Positions 38,362 to 47,741 are shown, counted from the first letter of the stretch. The stretch: 64,000 bases of DNA from Polymorphum gilvum SL003B-26A1 (GCF_000192745.1 NC_015259.1:186001-250000); one strand, 5' to 3'. The notes: generated by a model from the sequence alone, not told the origin. Translations and numbers: made by a program.

Positions 38362-39124
38362 GGCGGGATGGCTCCGGTCCCGCCGGCCGCAATCCCGTCG
38401 CCGCGCCCTCGGGGATGAACACCGGCCGCAGCACCCGCAGCACCCGCGGCCCCTCCTCGACCGGCAGGCCGCGGTAGATCCGCTTCTCCGCCTCGACCAG
38501 CAGAAGGCCGGCGAAGGCTGGCCACAGGCGACGGCCGGCGGCCTCCCAGGTCCGCGCCGAGCGCAGCACCATGCGGGCGCGCGTCGGCGGCAGGAACAAC
38601 GCCTCCTCGTTGGCGGTCACGTCGAACTGGCAGGTTTTCAGCAGTCCCTGGATCTGGCCCCTCGAATAGGGCCGGCCGTAGCCGAAGGGCGATGTCTCCG
38701 ACTGCGACCACAGGCCGCGCCGGTTGGGCACCACCACGATCACCCGCCCGCCCGGCGCCAGAACGCGCCAGACCTCGCGCAGCATCGCCGCCGGATCGCC
38801 GGACAGGTCGAGGGCGTGCACGACCAGCGCGCGCTCGAACAGGGCATCGGAAAACGGCAGGTGGGCCTCGTCGACCAGAACGGCGGCATTGTCGCGCTCG
38901 CGCGGCCAGGCGACCACGCCCTGCGGTCCGGGCATGGCGGCGACGCAGCGTTCGGCCTCGTCCAGATAGGGGCGCAGGAACGGCCCGGCGTAGCCGACGC
39001 CGAGCATGCTCTGGCCCTTAAGGGACGGCCACAGCGCGCGGATGCGTCCGCCGACGAGGCTGCGCAGCAGGCGCCCGAGCGGCAGGTCGTAGAAGGTTCT
39101 CAGGTCGGCAACGTCGAGATACAT
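38297..39124 (-). CDS. SAM-dependent methyltransferase
   Basis: This protein of 275 residues has a methyltransferase type 11 core: a degenerate first motif (MLGVGYAGPFLRPY) and LPFSDALFERALVVHALDLSGDPAAMLREVWRVLAPGGRVIVVVPNRRG. The last 40 residues are low-complexity and fall where the gene overlaps metW, so the end may have lengthened by loss of an earlier stop. It is divergent from gloB. The substrate is unknown. Confidence 0.82.
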   Translation of the reverse strand: MYLDVADLRTFYDLPLGRLLRSLVGGRIRALWPSLKGQSMLGVGYAGPFLRPYLDEAERCVAAMPGPQGVVAWPRERDNAAVLVDEAHLPFSDALFERALVVHALDLSGDPAAMLREVWRVLAPGGRVIVVVPNRRGLWSQSETSPFGYGRPYSRGQIQGLLKTCQFDVTANEEALFLPPTRARMVLRSARTWEAAGRRLWPAFAGLLLVEAEKRIYRGLPVEEGPRVLRVLRPVFIPEGAATGLRPAGPEPSRLTVSTGTPPVRRPDSTATTAR

Positions 39125-39251
39125 GGCCCGTCCGCGTCAAGGTCGCGGCGATTGAACCTTGCCCGGCCCGATAAGGCAAGGCTTGGCCCTTGCGGCGGGC
39201 AGGCGGCTTTGCCACTGTGCGGAAAAGACACCCGAAAGAAGGAGAAGATCC

Positions 39252-40025
39252 ATGGCCCGTGCCGAGGTCCGACAGTTTTCCTGCCTGTCCGACAATTTCG
39301 GCGTGCTGGTGCACGACCCCGACAGCGGCGCGACGGTCGCCATCGACGTGCCCGATGCCGAGCCCTATCTCGCGGTGCTCTCTGAAACCGGCTGGACGCT
39401 CGGCCACATCCTGATCACCCATCATCACTGGGACCACGTCCAGGGCCTCGCCGCGCTGAAGGAGGCGACCGGTGCCCGTGTCGTCGGCCCGGCCCTGTCG
39501 CGCGACAAGATCGCCGGCCTCGACGACACCGTGGAGGACGGCGACACCGTCCATGTCGGTCCCTGGGAGGTCAAGGCGATCGCGACGCCGGGCCACACGC
39601 TCGACCAGATCTCCTGGTGGTTTCCGTCCGAGGGCATCGCGCACACCGGCGACACGCTGTTCGCGCTCGGCTGCGGCCGGGTGTTCGAAGGCGACATGGA
39701 GATGATGTGGGCCTCGCTCGACAAGCTCGCCCGCCTGCTGCCGCCCGAGACCGTGATCTACTGCGGCCACGAATACACGGCCGCCAACGCCCGCTTCGCG
39801 CTCGCCGTCGATCCGCATAACGCGGCGCTCAGGGCGCGCGCCGACGAGGTCGCCGCGCTGCGCGCCGCCGGCCGGCCGACGCTGCCGACGACCATGGCGC
39901 GCGAACTGGCGACCAACCCGTTCCTGCGCGCGCGGGATCCGGGCCTGCAGAGGGCGCTCGGCTTCGAGGGCGCGGATCCGGCCGCCGTCTTCGCCGAGGT
40001 CCGCCGACGCAAGGACAAGGCTTAA
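39252..40025 (+). CDS. gloB: hydroxyacylglutathione hydrolase (glyoxalase II)
   Basis: GloB hydrolyses S-lactoylglutathione to lactate and glutathione, finishing methylglyoxal removal. The 257-residue metallo-beta-lactamase-fold protein has the binuclear metal motif THHHWDH near residue 56, TPGHTLDQISWW, HTGDTLFALGCGR and CGHEYTAANARFA. The ATG at 39252 has AGGAGAAG upstream. Confidence 0.95.
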   Translation: MARAEVRQFSCLSDNFGVLVHDPDSGATVAIDVPDAEPYLAVLSETGWTLGHILITHHHWDHVQGLAALKEATGARVVGPALSRDKIAGLDDTVEDGDTVHVGPWEVKAIATPGHTLDQISWWFPSEGIAHTGDTLFALGCGRVFEGDMEMMWASLDKLARLLPPETVIYCGHEYTAANARFALAVDPHNAALRARADEVAALRAAGRPTLPTTMARELATNPFLRARDPGLQRALGFEGADPAAVFAEVRRRKDKA

Positions 40026-40092
40026 CCAGGATCGGACACGCCGGCCGCCGGCACCCCGGCGCTCGCCGCCCGACAGGACAGGAGGAAGCCGG

Positions 40093-40527
40093 ATGCCCCT
40101 CAATCTCAGCGTCTCCGAGGTCGTGGCGATGCTCGGCATGAAGCCGCATCCCGAAGGCGGCTTCTATGTCGAGACGTTCCGCGATCCGGCGACCGACGCC
40201 GGCGGGCGCGCCGCCTCGACGGCGATCTATTTCCTGCTGCCCGAGGGCGTTCTGTCGCGCTGGCACCGGATCGATGCGGTCGAGGTCTGGCACTGGTACC
40301 GCGGCGCGCCGCTGGAGCTGTCGGTCAGCGCCGATGGCGCTTGCCTGGAGACGGTGACGCTCGGTCCCGATCTCGTCGCCGGCCAGCGGCCGCAGGCGGG
40401 CGTGCCGCGCCACTCCTGGCAGCAGGCCATGAGCCTCGGCCCCTGGACGCTGGTCGGCTGCACCGTGGCGCCGGGGTTCGACTTCTCCGGCTTCGAACTG
40501 GCGCCCGAGGGCTGGGCGCCGAGGTAA
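40093..40527 (+). CDS. cupin domain-containing protein (cupin_5, DUF985)
   Basis: This 144-residue single-domain beta-barrel protein begins in family style with LGMKPHPEGGFYVETFRDP. SRWHRIDAVEVWHWYRG and the late GCTVAPGFDFSGFELAP follow. Members of this family, such as yeast Yml079w, have a known structure but no settled function. AGGAGGAAG precedes the ATG. It lies 67 bases after gloB and may be cotranscribed. Confidence 0.88.
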   Translation: MPLNLSVSEVVAMLGMKPHPEGGFYVETFRDPATDAGGRAASTAIYFLLPEGVLSRWHRIDAVEVWHWYRGAPLELSVSADGACLETVTLGPDLVAGQRPQAGVPRHSWQQAMSLGPWTLVGCTVAPGFDFSGFELAPEGWAPR

Positions 40528-40558
40528 GCGGTTTCAGGACGGCCGGTTACCTGGCCGC

Positions 40559-42382
40559 TCAGGCGCTCGCCTTGGCTGCGGCGCGCTCGGCGCGCTTGCG
40601 GTCGTGCGGATCGAGCAGCGCCTTGCGCAGACGGATGTTCTTCGGCGTCACCTCGACCAGCTCGTCGTCGGCGACATAGGACAGTGCCGCCTCCAGGCTG
40701 AGGCGCATCGGCGTCGTCAGCTTGACCGCATCGTCCTTTCCGGCAGCGCGGATGTTGGTCAGCTGCTTACCCTTCAGCACGTTGACCTCAAGGTCGTTGC
40801 CGCGGGTGTGCTCGCCGATGATCATGCCCTGGTAGACCTTGGTGCCCGGGTCGATCATCATCGGGCCGCGATCCTCCAGGTTGAACAGGGCGTAGGCCAC
40901 CGCCTCGCCGTCGCCGTTGGAGATCAGCACGCCGGTGTGGCGCATCGGGATGTCGCCCTTGTAGGGCGCATACTCGTGGAACACGCGGTTGAAGATCGCC
41001 GTGCCGCGGGTGTCCGAGAGCAGTTCGGACTGGTAGCCGATCAGCCCGCGCGTCGGCGCGTAGAACACCAGGCGGGTGCGGCCGCCGCCCGACGGGCGCA
41101 TCTCGCGCAGTTCGGCCTTGCGCTCCGACAGCTTCTGCACGACGACGCCCGAGTGCTCCTCGTCGACGTCGATGATGACTTCCTCGATCGGCTCCAGCCG
41201 CTGGCCGGCGGCGTCGAACTGGTAGACCACGCGCGGACGGCCGACGCACAGTTCGAAACCCTCGCGGCGCATGTTCTCGATCAGGATGGCGAGCTGCAGT
41301 TCGCCGCGCCCCGAGACGATGAAGGCGTCCGGCTCTTCCGTGTCCTCGACCTTCAGCGCGACGTTGCCCTCGGCCTCGTCGAACAGGCGCTTGCGGATGA
41401 CGCGCGACTGCACCTTGTCGCCTTCGGTGCCGGCAAGCGGGCCGTCGTTGACGCGGAAGGTCATCGACAGGGTCGGCGGGTCGATCGGCTGGGCCTCCAG
41501 CGGTGCGGTCACGTCCATGGCGCACAGCGTGTCGGAGACGGTTGCCTCGGACAGCCCGGCAATGGCGACGATGTCGCCGGCCTCGCCCTTGTCGATCGGC
41601 TGGCGTTCCAGGCCGCGGAAGGCCAACACCTTGGATATGCGGCCCGTTTCGGTCACCGTGCCGTCGCGCGACAGGGCCTTGATCGGCATGTTGGGCACCG
41701 CCTCGCCGGCGACGATGCGGCCGGTGAGGATGCGGCCGATGAACGGGTTGCTCTCGATGGTCGTCGCCAGCATGCGGAACGAGCCGGCTTCCGCCTTGGG
41801 CGCGGGGACATGGTTCAGGATCAGGTCGAACAGCGGCGCCATGGAGTCGCGCGGGCCGGAGGGGTCGTTCGCCATCCATTCCTGCTTGGCCGACCCGTAG
41901 ACGACCGGGAAGTCGAGTTGCTCTTCGTTGGCGTCGAGCGCGGCGAACAGGTCGAACACCTCGTCGAGCACTTCCTCGGCACGCTGCTCCGGCTTGTCGA
42001 TCTTGTTGATGGCGACGATCGGCCTGAGGCCGAGCTTGAGCGCCTTGCCGAGCACGAACTTGGTCTGAGGCATCGGTCCCTCGGCGGCGTCGACCAGCAG
42101 CACCACGCCGTCGACCATGTGCAGGATGCGCTCCACCTCGCCGCCGAAATCGGCGTGGCCGGGCGTGTCGACGATGTTGATGCGGGTGTCGCCCCACACA
42201 AGCGAGGTGACCTTGGCCAGGATGGTGATGCCGCGCTCGCGCTCCAGGTCGTTGGAGTCCATCATGCGCTCTTCCGTGCGCTGGTTGTCGCGGAATGAGC
42301 CCGACTTCTTCAGAAGGACGTCGATCAGGGTGGTCTTGCCATGGTCGACGTGGGCGATGATGGCGATGTTGCGCAGCTTCAT
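40559..42382 (-). CDS. typA: translational GTPase TypA/BipA
   Basis: TypA binds ribosomes and is needed in many bacteria at low temperature and under stress. The 607-residue protein has the G1 motif [12 protein letters not shown], the [15 protein letters not shown]3 and the NKIDKP G4. Domain II, the two EF-G-like domains and the typA C-terminal region follow. The ATG at 42382 has GGAG six bases upstream. The leader carries a strong hairpin immediately before that site, and a promoter is visible about 100 bases out. Confidence 0.96.
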   Translation of the reverse strand: MKLRNIAIIAHVDHGKTTLIDVLLKKSGSFRDNQRTEERMMDSNDLERERGITILAKVTSLVWGDTRINIVDTPGHADFGGEVERILHMVDGVVLLVDAAEGPMPQTKFVLGKALKLGLRPIVAINKIDKPEQRAEEVLDEVFDLFAALDANEEQLDFPVVYGSAKQEWMANDPSGPRDSMAPLFDLILNHVPAPKAEAGSFRMLATTIESNPFIGRILTGRIVAGEAVPNMPIKALSRDGTVTETGRISKVLAFRGLERQPIDKGEAGDIVAIAGLSEATVSDTLCAMDVTAPLEAQPIDPPTLSMTFRVNDGPLAGTEGDKVQSRVIRKRLFDEAEGNVALKVEDTEEPDAFIVSGRGELQLAILIENMRREGFELCVGRPRVVYQFDAAGQRLEPIEEVIIDVDEEHSGVVVQKLSERKAELREMRPSGGGRTRLVFYAPTRGLIGYQSELLSDTRGTAIFNRVFHEYAPYKGDIPMRHTGVLISNGDGEAVAYALFNLEDRGPMMIDPGTKVYQGMIIGEHTRGNDLEVNVLKGKQLTNIRAAGKDDAVKLTTPMRLSLEAALSYVADDELVEVTPKNIRLRKALLDPHDRKRAERAAAKASA

Positions 42383-42392
42383 GAAGGCTCCA

Positions 42393-42433
42393 AAAGACAC
42401 CGCGGGCCGGTCGGGCCCGCGGTCGGTGTCTTT
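42393..42433 (-). promoter_or_regulatory. strong hairpin in the typA leader, adjoining the ribosome-binding site
   Basis: On the minus strand AAAGACACC and GCGGGCC pair with GGCCCGC and GGTGTCTTT: 16 pairs, one four-base bulge, a five-base loop. The 3' arm ends in TTTT and runs straight into GGAGCC and the typA ATG. It could act as an attenuator or limit ribosome access. Confidence 0.6.
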
Positions 42434-42479
42434 GCGTTGGTCGGTGCTCCCCGTCCTGCCGGGGCCGAAATCTGCGGCC

Positions 42480-42508
42480 TATATAGTCGCTGGGGCGGAT
42501 TTGTGCAA
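42480..42508 (-). promoter_or_regulatory. predicted promoter of typA
   Basis: On the minus strand TTGCAC (42503-42508) and TATATA (42480-42485) are 17 bases apart. Confidence 0.5.
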
Positions 42509-42522
42509 CGCGGCAGTGCGCC

Positions 42523-42573
42523 TTGACAGGCGCATGCCGGACGCCTACTTCATAAGTATTCCATATTATATGG
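42523..42573 (+). promoter_or_regulatory. marR promoter -35 and operator-like palindrome
   Basis: TTGACA (42523-42528) is followed after 17 bases by a weak TACTTC. The palindrome CCATATTATATGG (42561-42573) then covers the expected transcription start, eight bases before the marR ATG. This is a likely MarR autoregulatory site. Confidence 0.5.
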
Positions 42574-42580
42574 CCTCCAG

Positions 42581-43042
42581 ATGACTGCTTCCGATCCGGT
42601 TTCCTCGATCGCCATGCTGATCGTGGACCTCTCACGCCTGCTGCGGCGACGCTTCGAGGCGGCCCTTGCCGAGGTCGATACCGGTCTGACCGTGGCCGAG
42701 GCGCGCGCGCTGAACTTCATCCGCCGCCATCCCGGACGCCGCCAGGCGGTGCTCGCCGAGCGGCTCAACATCGAGCCGATGACCCTGGTCGGCTATCTCG
42801 ATTCCCTGGAACGCGCCGGGCTGGTCAGCCGCGAGGTCGACAGCGCCGACCGGCGCGCCAAGATCGTCGCGTTGACCCCGGCCGCCGCGCCCGTCCTGGG
42901 GCGCATCGATCTCGCGATCAACCGCGTCCATCGCGAGTTGGTCGGCGATCTTCCGCCAGAGCAGGCGGAGCGCGCCCGCGACGTGCTGGCCGCGTTCAAG
43001 GCCAACCTGCTGGCCATCGACCGCGACGGAGACTGCGAATGA
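42581..43042 (+). CDS. MarR family transcriptional regulator
   Basis: This 153-residue winged-helix protein has [62 protein letters not shown], the MarR recognition helix and wing, at about residues 32-92. Its stop overlaps the ATG of the MFS gene (ATGA), so the two form an operon. It is probably a repressor of the exporter, relieved by a small molecule. Confidence 0.92.
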   Translation: MTASDPVSSIAMLIVDLSRLLRRRFEAALAEVDTGLTVAEARALNFIRRHPGRRQAVLAERLNIEPMTLVGYLDSLERAGLVSREVDSADRRAKIVALTPAAAPVLGRIDLAINRVHRELVGDLPPEQAERARDVLAAFKANLLAIDRDGDCE

Positions 43043-44256
43043 GCGCCGCGACCGCCGCCCTCATGAGCGAACGGCGTACGGCTATTCTTGGCGCCGCGCT
43101 GGTCGCGATCGGGCCGATCACCATGGCCCTCTACACCCCCGCCATGCCGGCGCTCGCCGCCGCCTTCGGCACCAGCGCCTCGATGGTCAAGCTGACCCTG
43201 ACGGCCTATTTCGCCGGCTTCGCGCTGACGCAACTGGTCTGCGGCCCGCTCACCGACGCCTACGGACGGCGTCCGGTTACCCTCATCTTCATGGCGCTCT
43301 ATCTCGTCTCGACCCTTTTGGCCACTTTTGCGCCGACCATCGAATGGATGATCGCGGCCCGCACGCTGCAGGGCGTTGGCGCGGCGATCGGCATCTCGGT
43401 GTCGCGCGCGATCGTGCGCGACCAGTTCACCGGCCAGACCGCGGCGCGGATCATGAACACCATCGCCATGATGCTGGCGCTCGGTCCGGCCCTGTCGCCA
43501 TCGGTCGGCGGGCTGACGCTGGAGCTGTTCGGCTGGCGAGAGATCTTCATCTTCATGACGCTCTACGGCGTCGTGTTGACCCTGGCCGTCGTTGTGTTCA
43601 TGCGCGAGACCAACGCCTATATCGACCCGGCCAACATCCGGATCCGGCGCTTGGTGGTCAACTATGCCGCTCTGCTGAAGGACCCCCGCTTCCTGCAGCC
43701 GAGCCTTCTGATCGGGTTCGGCATCGGCACCATCTACGCCATCGCCACGGTGCTGCCCTTCGTGCTGATCGATCGGGTTGGCCTGTCGCCGTCGGCCTTC
43801 GGTTTCGGCATGCTTGCCCAGTCGGGCTCGTTCATTGCCGGCACCGTCGTCACGGGTCGGCTGCTGAAGCGCATCGAAGCCGGCCGGCTGGTTCCGGCCA
43901 GCCTCGTCGGCATGACGCTGGCGGCGCTGGCCATGATCGTGTCGCTGACGATGCTGCCGCCCGGCTTCCTGAGCGTGATGGGGCCGGTCGCGCTGTTCGC
44001 CTTCTCGATCACCTTCATGTTGCCGGCCGCCACCGTCGCCTCGCTGCAGGGTTTCCCGCACATGGCGGGCGCCGCCTCGTCGCTGACCGGCTTCCTGCAG
44101 TTCGGCTCGGGCATCCTCGGCAGCCTGTGCGCCGCGGCCCTCGGCGACCCGCTGCTCGGCATGGCCGTGATCGGGCCGGGCATGCCGCTGCTGGCTGTCG
44201 GCGCCTATCTGCTGCTCGGCCCGTCCGCCCGTCGGCACGGCCTGCCGGCGGAATAG
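43039..44256 (+). CDS. Bcr/CflA family multidrug efflux MFS transporter
   Basis: This 12-helix MFS protein of 405 residues is likely a drug:proton antiporter. It has the early PAMPALAAAFGTSASMVKLTLTAYFAGFALTQLVCGPLTDAYGRRPV segment, with the MFS motif between helices 2 and 3. It also has GVGAAIGISVSRAIVRDQF, characteristic of Bcr/CflA proteins. The overlap with marR suggests inducible export of a compound sensed by MarR. The substrate cannot be predicted. Confidence 0.92.
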   Translation: MSAATAALMSERRTAILGAALVAIGPITMALYTPAMPALAAAFGTSASMVKLTLTAYFAGFALTQLVCGPLTDAYGRRPVTLIFMALYLVSTLLATFAPTIEWMIAARTLQGVGAAIGISVSRAIVRDQFTGQTAARIMNTIAMMLALGPALSPSVGGLTLELFGWREIFIFMTLYGVVLTLAVVVFMRETNAYIDPANIRIRRLVVNYAALLKDPRFLQPSLLIGFGIGTIYAIATVLPFVLIDRVGLSPSAFGFGMLAQSGSFIAGTVVTGRLLKRIEAGRLVPASLVGMTLAALAMIVSLTMLPPGFLSVMGPVALFAFSITFMLPAATVASLQGFPHMAGAASSLTGFLQFGSGILGSLCAAALGDPLLGMAVIGPGMPLLAVGAYLLLGPSARRHGLPAE

Positions 44257-44354
44257 CCGGGCAGCGTTCGGGCGTGGGGCTTGACCGGGCCGACGCGGCG
44301 GGCCATCACCGCGCCCTGCATCCCGCTTCGCCCCGACACCAGGAGCCTGGCCTC

Positions 44355-45170
44355 ATGGCGCATTCTCGCCCCTACACGCTCCCCTCCGGCCGACCCCACG
44401 TGATGGGCATCCTCAACCTAACGCCGGACAGCTTTTCCGACGGCGGGCGTTTTGTCGACGCCCGAACGGCCGTCGCCCATGCGCGGGCGATGGCGGAGGA
44501 GGGCGCCGACATCCTCGACATCGGCGGCGAAAGCACCCGTCCGGGCGCCGCTCCCGTCTCGCTCGAGGAGGAATGGGCGCGCCTTGCTCCGGTGCTCGAT
44601 CCGGTGGTCGAGCTCGGCCTGCCCGTCTCCATCGACACCTACAAGGCCGAGATCGCCCGGCGCGCCTGCGCCGCCGGCGCAGTCATCGTCAACGACGTCT
44701 GGGGCCTGCAGAGGGACTCGGCCATGGCCGACGCGGTCGCCGAGACCGGCGCCCACGTGATCATGATGCACAACCGTACCAAAGCCGACCCGTCGGTCGA
44801 CATCCTCGCCGACATCGACCGCTTCTTCGAACGCTCGATGACCCTGGCGGATCGTGCCGGCATCGCGCGCGACCGGCAGATCCTCGATCCAGGCTTCGGC
44901 TTCGGCAAGACCGTCGACCAGAACTACCTGATCCTCAACCGCTTCGCGTCGCTGAAGAAGCACGGCCTGCCGCTGCTCGCCGGCGCCTCGCGCAAGCGCA
45001 TGATCGCCGCGGTGCTGGACGTGCTGGCCGACGAGCGCCTCTACGGCTCGCTCGCCGTCCACCTGCTGGCCGCCGAGCGGGGGGCGGCGATTGTGCGCGT
45101 CCACGACGTGCGACCCCATGTCGACGCCTTGCGCATCCTGGAAGCGACCCTTGCGGAGCAGGTCCGGTGA
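44355..45170 (+). CDS. folP: dihydropteroate synthase
   Basis: FolP joins 6-hydroxymethyl-dihydropterin diphosphate with p-aminobenzoate, the sulfonamide-sensitive step of folate synthesis. The 271-residue TIM barrel has MGILNLTPDSFSDGG, DIGGESTRPGA, the SIDTYKAE region, DPGFGFGKT and GASRKRMI. AGGAGC lies before the ATG. Its stop overlaps the GTG start of folK. In many alphaproteobacteria a folB lies between folP and folK, but not here. Confidence 0.96.
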   Translation: MAHSRPYTLPSGRPHVMGILNLTPDSFSDGGRFVDARTAVAHARAMAEEGADILDIGGESTRPGAAPVSLEEEWARLAPVLDPVVELGLPVSIDTYKAEIARRACAAGAVIVNDVWGLQRDSAMADAVAETGAHVIMMHNRTKADPSVDILADIDRFFERSMTLADRAGIARDRQILDPGFGFGKTVDQNYLILNRFASLKKHGLPLLAGASRKRMIAAVLDVLADERLYGSLAVHLLAAERGAAIVRVHDVRPHVDALRILEATLAEQVR

Positions 45171-45670
45171 GCGCCGCCATGCCGCCCGTGCGCGCGGCAC
45201 TCGGCCTCGGCTCCAACATGGGCGACCCGAAGGCCAACCTGGACGCGGCCGTCGCGAGGCTCGCCACAAGCGACGGCATCAGCCTCGTCGCCCGCTCGTC
45301 CGGCTACCGTACCCCGCCCTGGGGACCGGTGCCGCAGGACGACTACCGCAACATCTGCGTGACGATCGACACCACCTTGTCGCCGCGCGCGCTGCTCGAC
45401 CGCTGCCTGCAGATCGAGCGCGAGATGGGCCGCGTGCGCGACGTGCGCTGGGGGCCGCGGCTGATCGACATCGACGTGCTGATCTACGGTCGGGAGACGG
45501 TCGACGAGGACAACCTGACGATCCCGCATCCGCGCATGGGCGAGCGCGCCTTCGTGCTGGTGCCCCTCGTCGAGATCTGGCCGGACGCGCCGCTCGGCGG
45601 CGGTCGCACGGCGCTGGAGGCGCTGGCGAGCTGCCCGGACACCGACGGCATCGTCCGGCTCGACGACTGA
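45167..45670 (+). CDS. folK: 2-amino-4-hydroxy-6-hydroxymethyldihydropteridine diphosphokinase
   Basis: FolK makes the pterin diphosphate substrate of FolP from ATP and the hydroxymethyl-dihydropterin. The 167-residue protein has GLGSNMGDPKANLDAAV, the QIEREMGRVRDVRWGPRLIDIDVLIYG signature and the IPHPRMGERAFVLVPL end. The GTG at 45167 overlaps the folP stop (GTGA). An ATG at 45179 is the other choice. Confidence 0.95.
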   Translation: MSAAMPPVRAALGLGSNMGDPKANLDAAVARLATSDGISLVARSSGYRTPPWGPVPQDDYRNICVTIDTTLSPRALLDRCLQIEREMGRVRDVRWGPRLIDIDVLIYGRETVDEDNLTIPHPRMGERAFVLVPLVEIWPDAPLGGGRTALEALASCPDTDGIVRLDD

Positions 45671-45676
45671 CGGCGC

Positions 45677-46138
45677 TCAGTTGAGCGCGACGAGACCGGC
45701 GTTGAGATAGGTCGCGAGGGCGACCCAGCCGGCATAGGGCAGGAACAGCAGCGCGGCCGTCCGGTCCGTCTTCCAGGCGAGGTGGATGAAGGCGCCGATC
45801 GCCGTCAGCAGAGCCAGGATCACGACGAGCCCGAGGGTGAGGCTATGCAGAGTGAACACGGCCGGGCTCCAGGCGAAGTTGAGCGCCATCTGCCCCAGCC
45901 ACAGGCGGAACAGGGCCGGCGTCGACACCCGCCTCTGGAATGCACGCGCCCCGGCCAGCGCGATTAGCGCATAGAGCAGGGTCCATGCCGGCGCGAACAG
46001 CCAGTTGGGCGGGGTGAACGGCGGCTTGACGAGCCCTTGGTACCAGGCGCCGGGCATGTTGGTGGCACCGATGACGAGCCCGCCGCCGACGACGGCGAAC
46101 AGGAACAGGACGACGGTCGGCATACCCGGGCGAGACAT
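45677..46138 (-). CDS. TspO/MBR family protein
   Basis: This five-helix membrane protein of 153 residues binds porphyrins and tetrapyrroles. In photosynthetic alphaproteobacteria TspO tunes pigment gene expression. It has the family's MPGAWYQGLVKPPFTPPNWLFAPAWTLLYALIALA (WxxPxW-type) and LWLGQMALNFAWSPAVF motifs. The ATG at 46138 starts a normal-length protein. It lies 23 bases after the ferredoxin-like gene on the same strand. Confidence 0.92.
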   Translation of the reverse strand: MSRPGMPTVVLFLFAVVGGGLVIGATNMPGAWYQGLVKPPFTPPNWLFAPAWTLLYALIALAGARAFQRRVSTPALFRLWLGQMALNFAWSPAVFTLHSLTLGLVVILALLTAIGAFIHLAWKTDRTAALLFLPYAGWVALATYLNAGLVALN

Positions 46139-46161
46139 GATCGGATCCTTGAGAGCAAGAC

Positions 46162-46848
46162 TCACCGGCAGATAGCGCAGAAACTTGCCATGTGAAGGCG
46201 GGCCTGCTCGGCGCCGTGGCGGAACGCTCTACCGACCGGGCAGGCGCGGCGGGCGAGGCAGCCGGCGAAACAGTCTGCGTCCGGATTTTTCGCCAGATGG
46301 GCGCGGCAGGCCGGCACGTCGTAGCCGCCGTCCAGGCTGATCGCCCCGACCGGGCAGGCGGACAGGCAGGGCTTGTCGGCGCAGTCCACGCAGGGGCCCG
46401 GCCGGTCCGGGTCGGTCGGCCCGGGCCAGGGCTCCCGCCATGGTTCAGACGACAGCAACGCGGCCCGAAACCCGGCCCATGGCCCGAAGGTCATGTGAGC
46501 GAGCACGCCGAGCGGGCTCTGTGAGAAGCCGCCGGCCGCCAGGGCCCAGCTCTGGAACGGGCGCCAGGGCGGCCCGTCGAAGGGAAACACGGCGATGCAG
46601 CCGACCTCCCGCGCGACCGCGCCCAGGACCCGCCGGGTGTAGCGGTCGAGCGGATCGGGCGCGCCGTCCGCGTTCTCGGGCGCGCGCTCAAACGCTCGCC
46701 ACAGGGCGGGCCCGGCGTTGCCGACCAGCAGCAGGGTGCGCGCCGAGGGATCGGGCACGCCCGTGAGCCGCGCCGCATCCAGCGCGCCGAGCAGCAGGAA
46801 GCCCTTGGCTTCGAGGCGGGAGCGGAGCAGGGACGGGGCCGGGGTCAT
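46162..46848 (-). CDS. ferredoxin-like protein, QueG-related Fe-S region
   Basis: This 228-residue soluble protein has eight cysteines near the end suited to two 4Fe-4S clusters: CVDCADKPCLSACPVG, then CRAHL...CFAGCLARRACPVG. The N-terminal half (AFERAPENADGAPDPLDRYTRRVLGAVA) recalls the cobalamin-binding half of epoxyqueuosine-reductase-like proteins, but the full QueG signature is not visible. It may be an electron carrier or reductase of unknown target, and is probably cotranscribed with tspO. Confidence 0.75.
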   Translation of the reverse strand: MTPAPSLLRSRLEAKGFLLLGALDAARLTGVPDPSARTLLLVGNAGPALWRAFERAPENADGAPDPLDRYTRRVLGAVAREVGCIAVFPFDGPPWRPFQSWALAAGGFSQSPLGVLAHMTFGPWAGFRAALLSSEPWREPWPGPTDPDRPGPCVDCADKPCLSACPVGAISLDGGYDVPACRAHLAKNPDADCFAGCLARRACPVGRAFRHGAEQARLHMASFCAICR

Positions 46849-47093
46849 TGCCGATTATCGCCGTCGATCGGTGCGATTCGGCAAGTGCTAATCCGCCGCC
46901 CTTTCCGCCTTGGCCGATCCGCCCGCGACCGTCCGACGCAGCGGATCAACGGATCGTGACTGGAATGCAACAAGGCGCTAAAAAGCATTATTCGCCGTTG
47001 ATGCCGGTGGAAATCCTGTTCCTTGCCGTTGCCGTATCCGAAGCGAATGGGGCTATAAACTTTCGAAACAACAAGAACGAGCGGGGGTGCGTC

Positions 47094-47666
47094 GTGACAT
47101 CAGCTGTGGGCCAAATCCTGGCGTCCGGACTCTGTCTTCTTGCCATATCCGGCGCGGCCGGTGCCGCCGATCTCACGGCCCCCACGCCGCGCTCCGCGGT
47201 CGTCAGCGAAGTCCGCGGCGGCCTGCTCTACCATGACCTGCTCGGCAAGGAGCCGGGCGTCGACCTCAACGCCGAGTTCCTGAGCCGCTGGGGCGGTTTC
47301 GGCTTCGTGGTGCCGGGGCTCGACACCTTCGCCATGCTGCGCCCTCACATCGGTGCGAGCCTCAACCTGATGGGCGACACCAGCATGATCTACGCGGGCT
47401 ACACGCTGACCGTCGACGTTACGGACCGCCTGTTCGTCGAGGGCAGCTTCGGCGGCATGGTCCACAACGGCTATCACGACACCACGAAGCGTGACCGGCT
47501 GGAACTCGGCTGCAGCCTGCTGTTCCGCGAATCGGCGGCGGTCGGCCTGCGCCTCACCGAGCGGCTCAACGTCACGGCGACGATCGAGCATTCCTCCAAC
47601 AACGGCGAATGCGCGCCGAACAACGGCCTGACCAACGCCGGCGTTCGCCTCGGCTACGCGTTCTGA
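47094..47666 (+). CDS. PagL-like acyloxyacyl hydrolase (lipid A 3-O-deacylase)
   Basis: This predicted outer-membrane beta-barrel of 190 residues would remove the 3-O acyl chain of lipid A. A signal peptide (MTSAVGQILASGLCLLAISGAAGA) starts at the GTG at 47094, with GGGGG just upstream. The C-terminus has the PagL-type catalytic IEHSSNNGECAPNNGLTNAGVRLGYAF, including the His-x-Ser pair and a terminal Phe. Longer readings from 46848 add non-homologous sequence. Confidence 0.82.
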   Translation: MTSAVGQILASGLCLLAISGAAGAADLTAPTPRSAVVSEVRGGLLYHDLLGKEPGVDLNAEFLSRWGGFGFVVPGLDTFAMLRPHIGASLNLMGDTSMIYAGYTLTVDVTDRLFVEGSFGGMVHNGYHDTTKRDRLELGCSLLFRESAAVGLRLTERLNVTATIEHSSNNGECAPNNGLTNAGVRLGYAF

Positions 47667-47741
47667 TCTACGGCCCTAAAGAGGATGCAAGAGTGCGCCC
47701 ATGCGGCGCCCTCAGACTGCTGACACCCCTCAAAGCGCATC

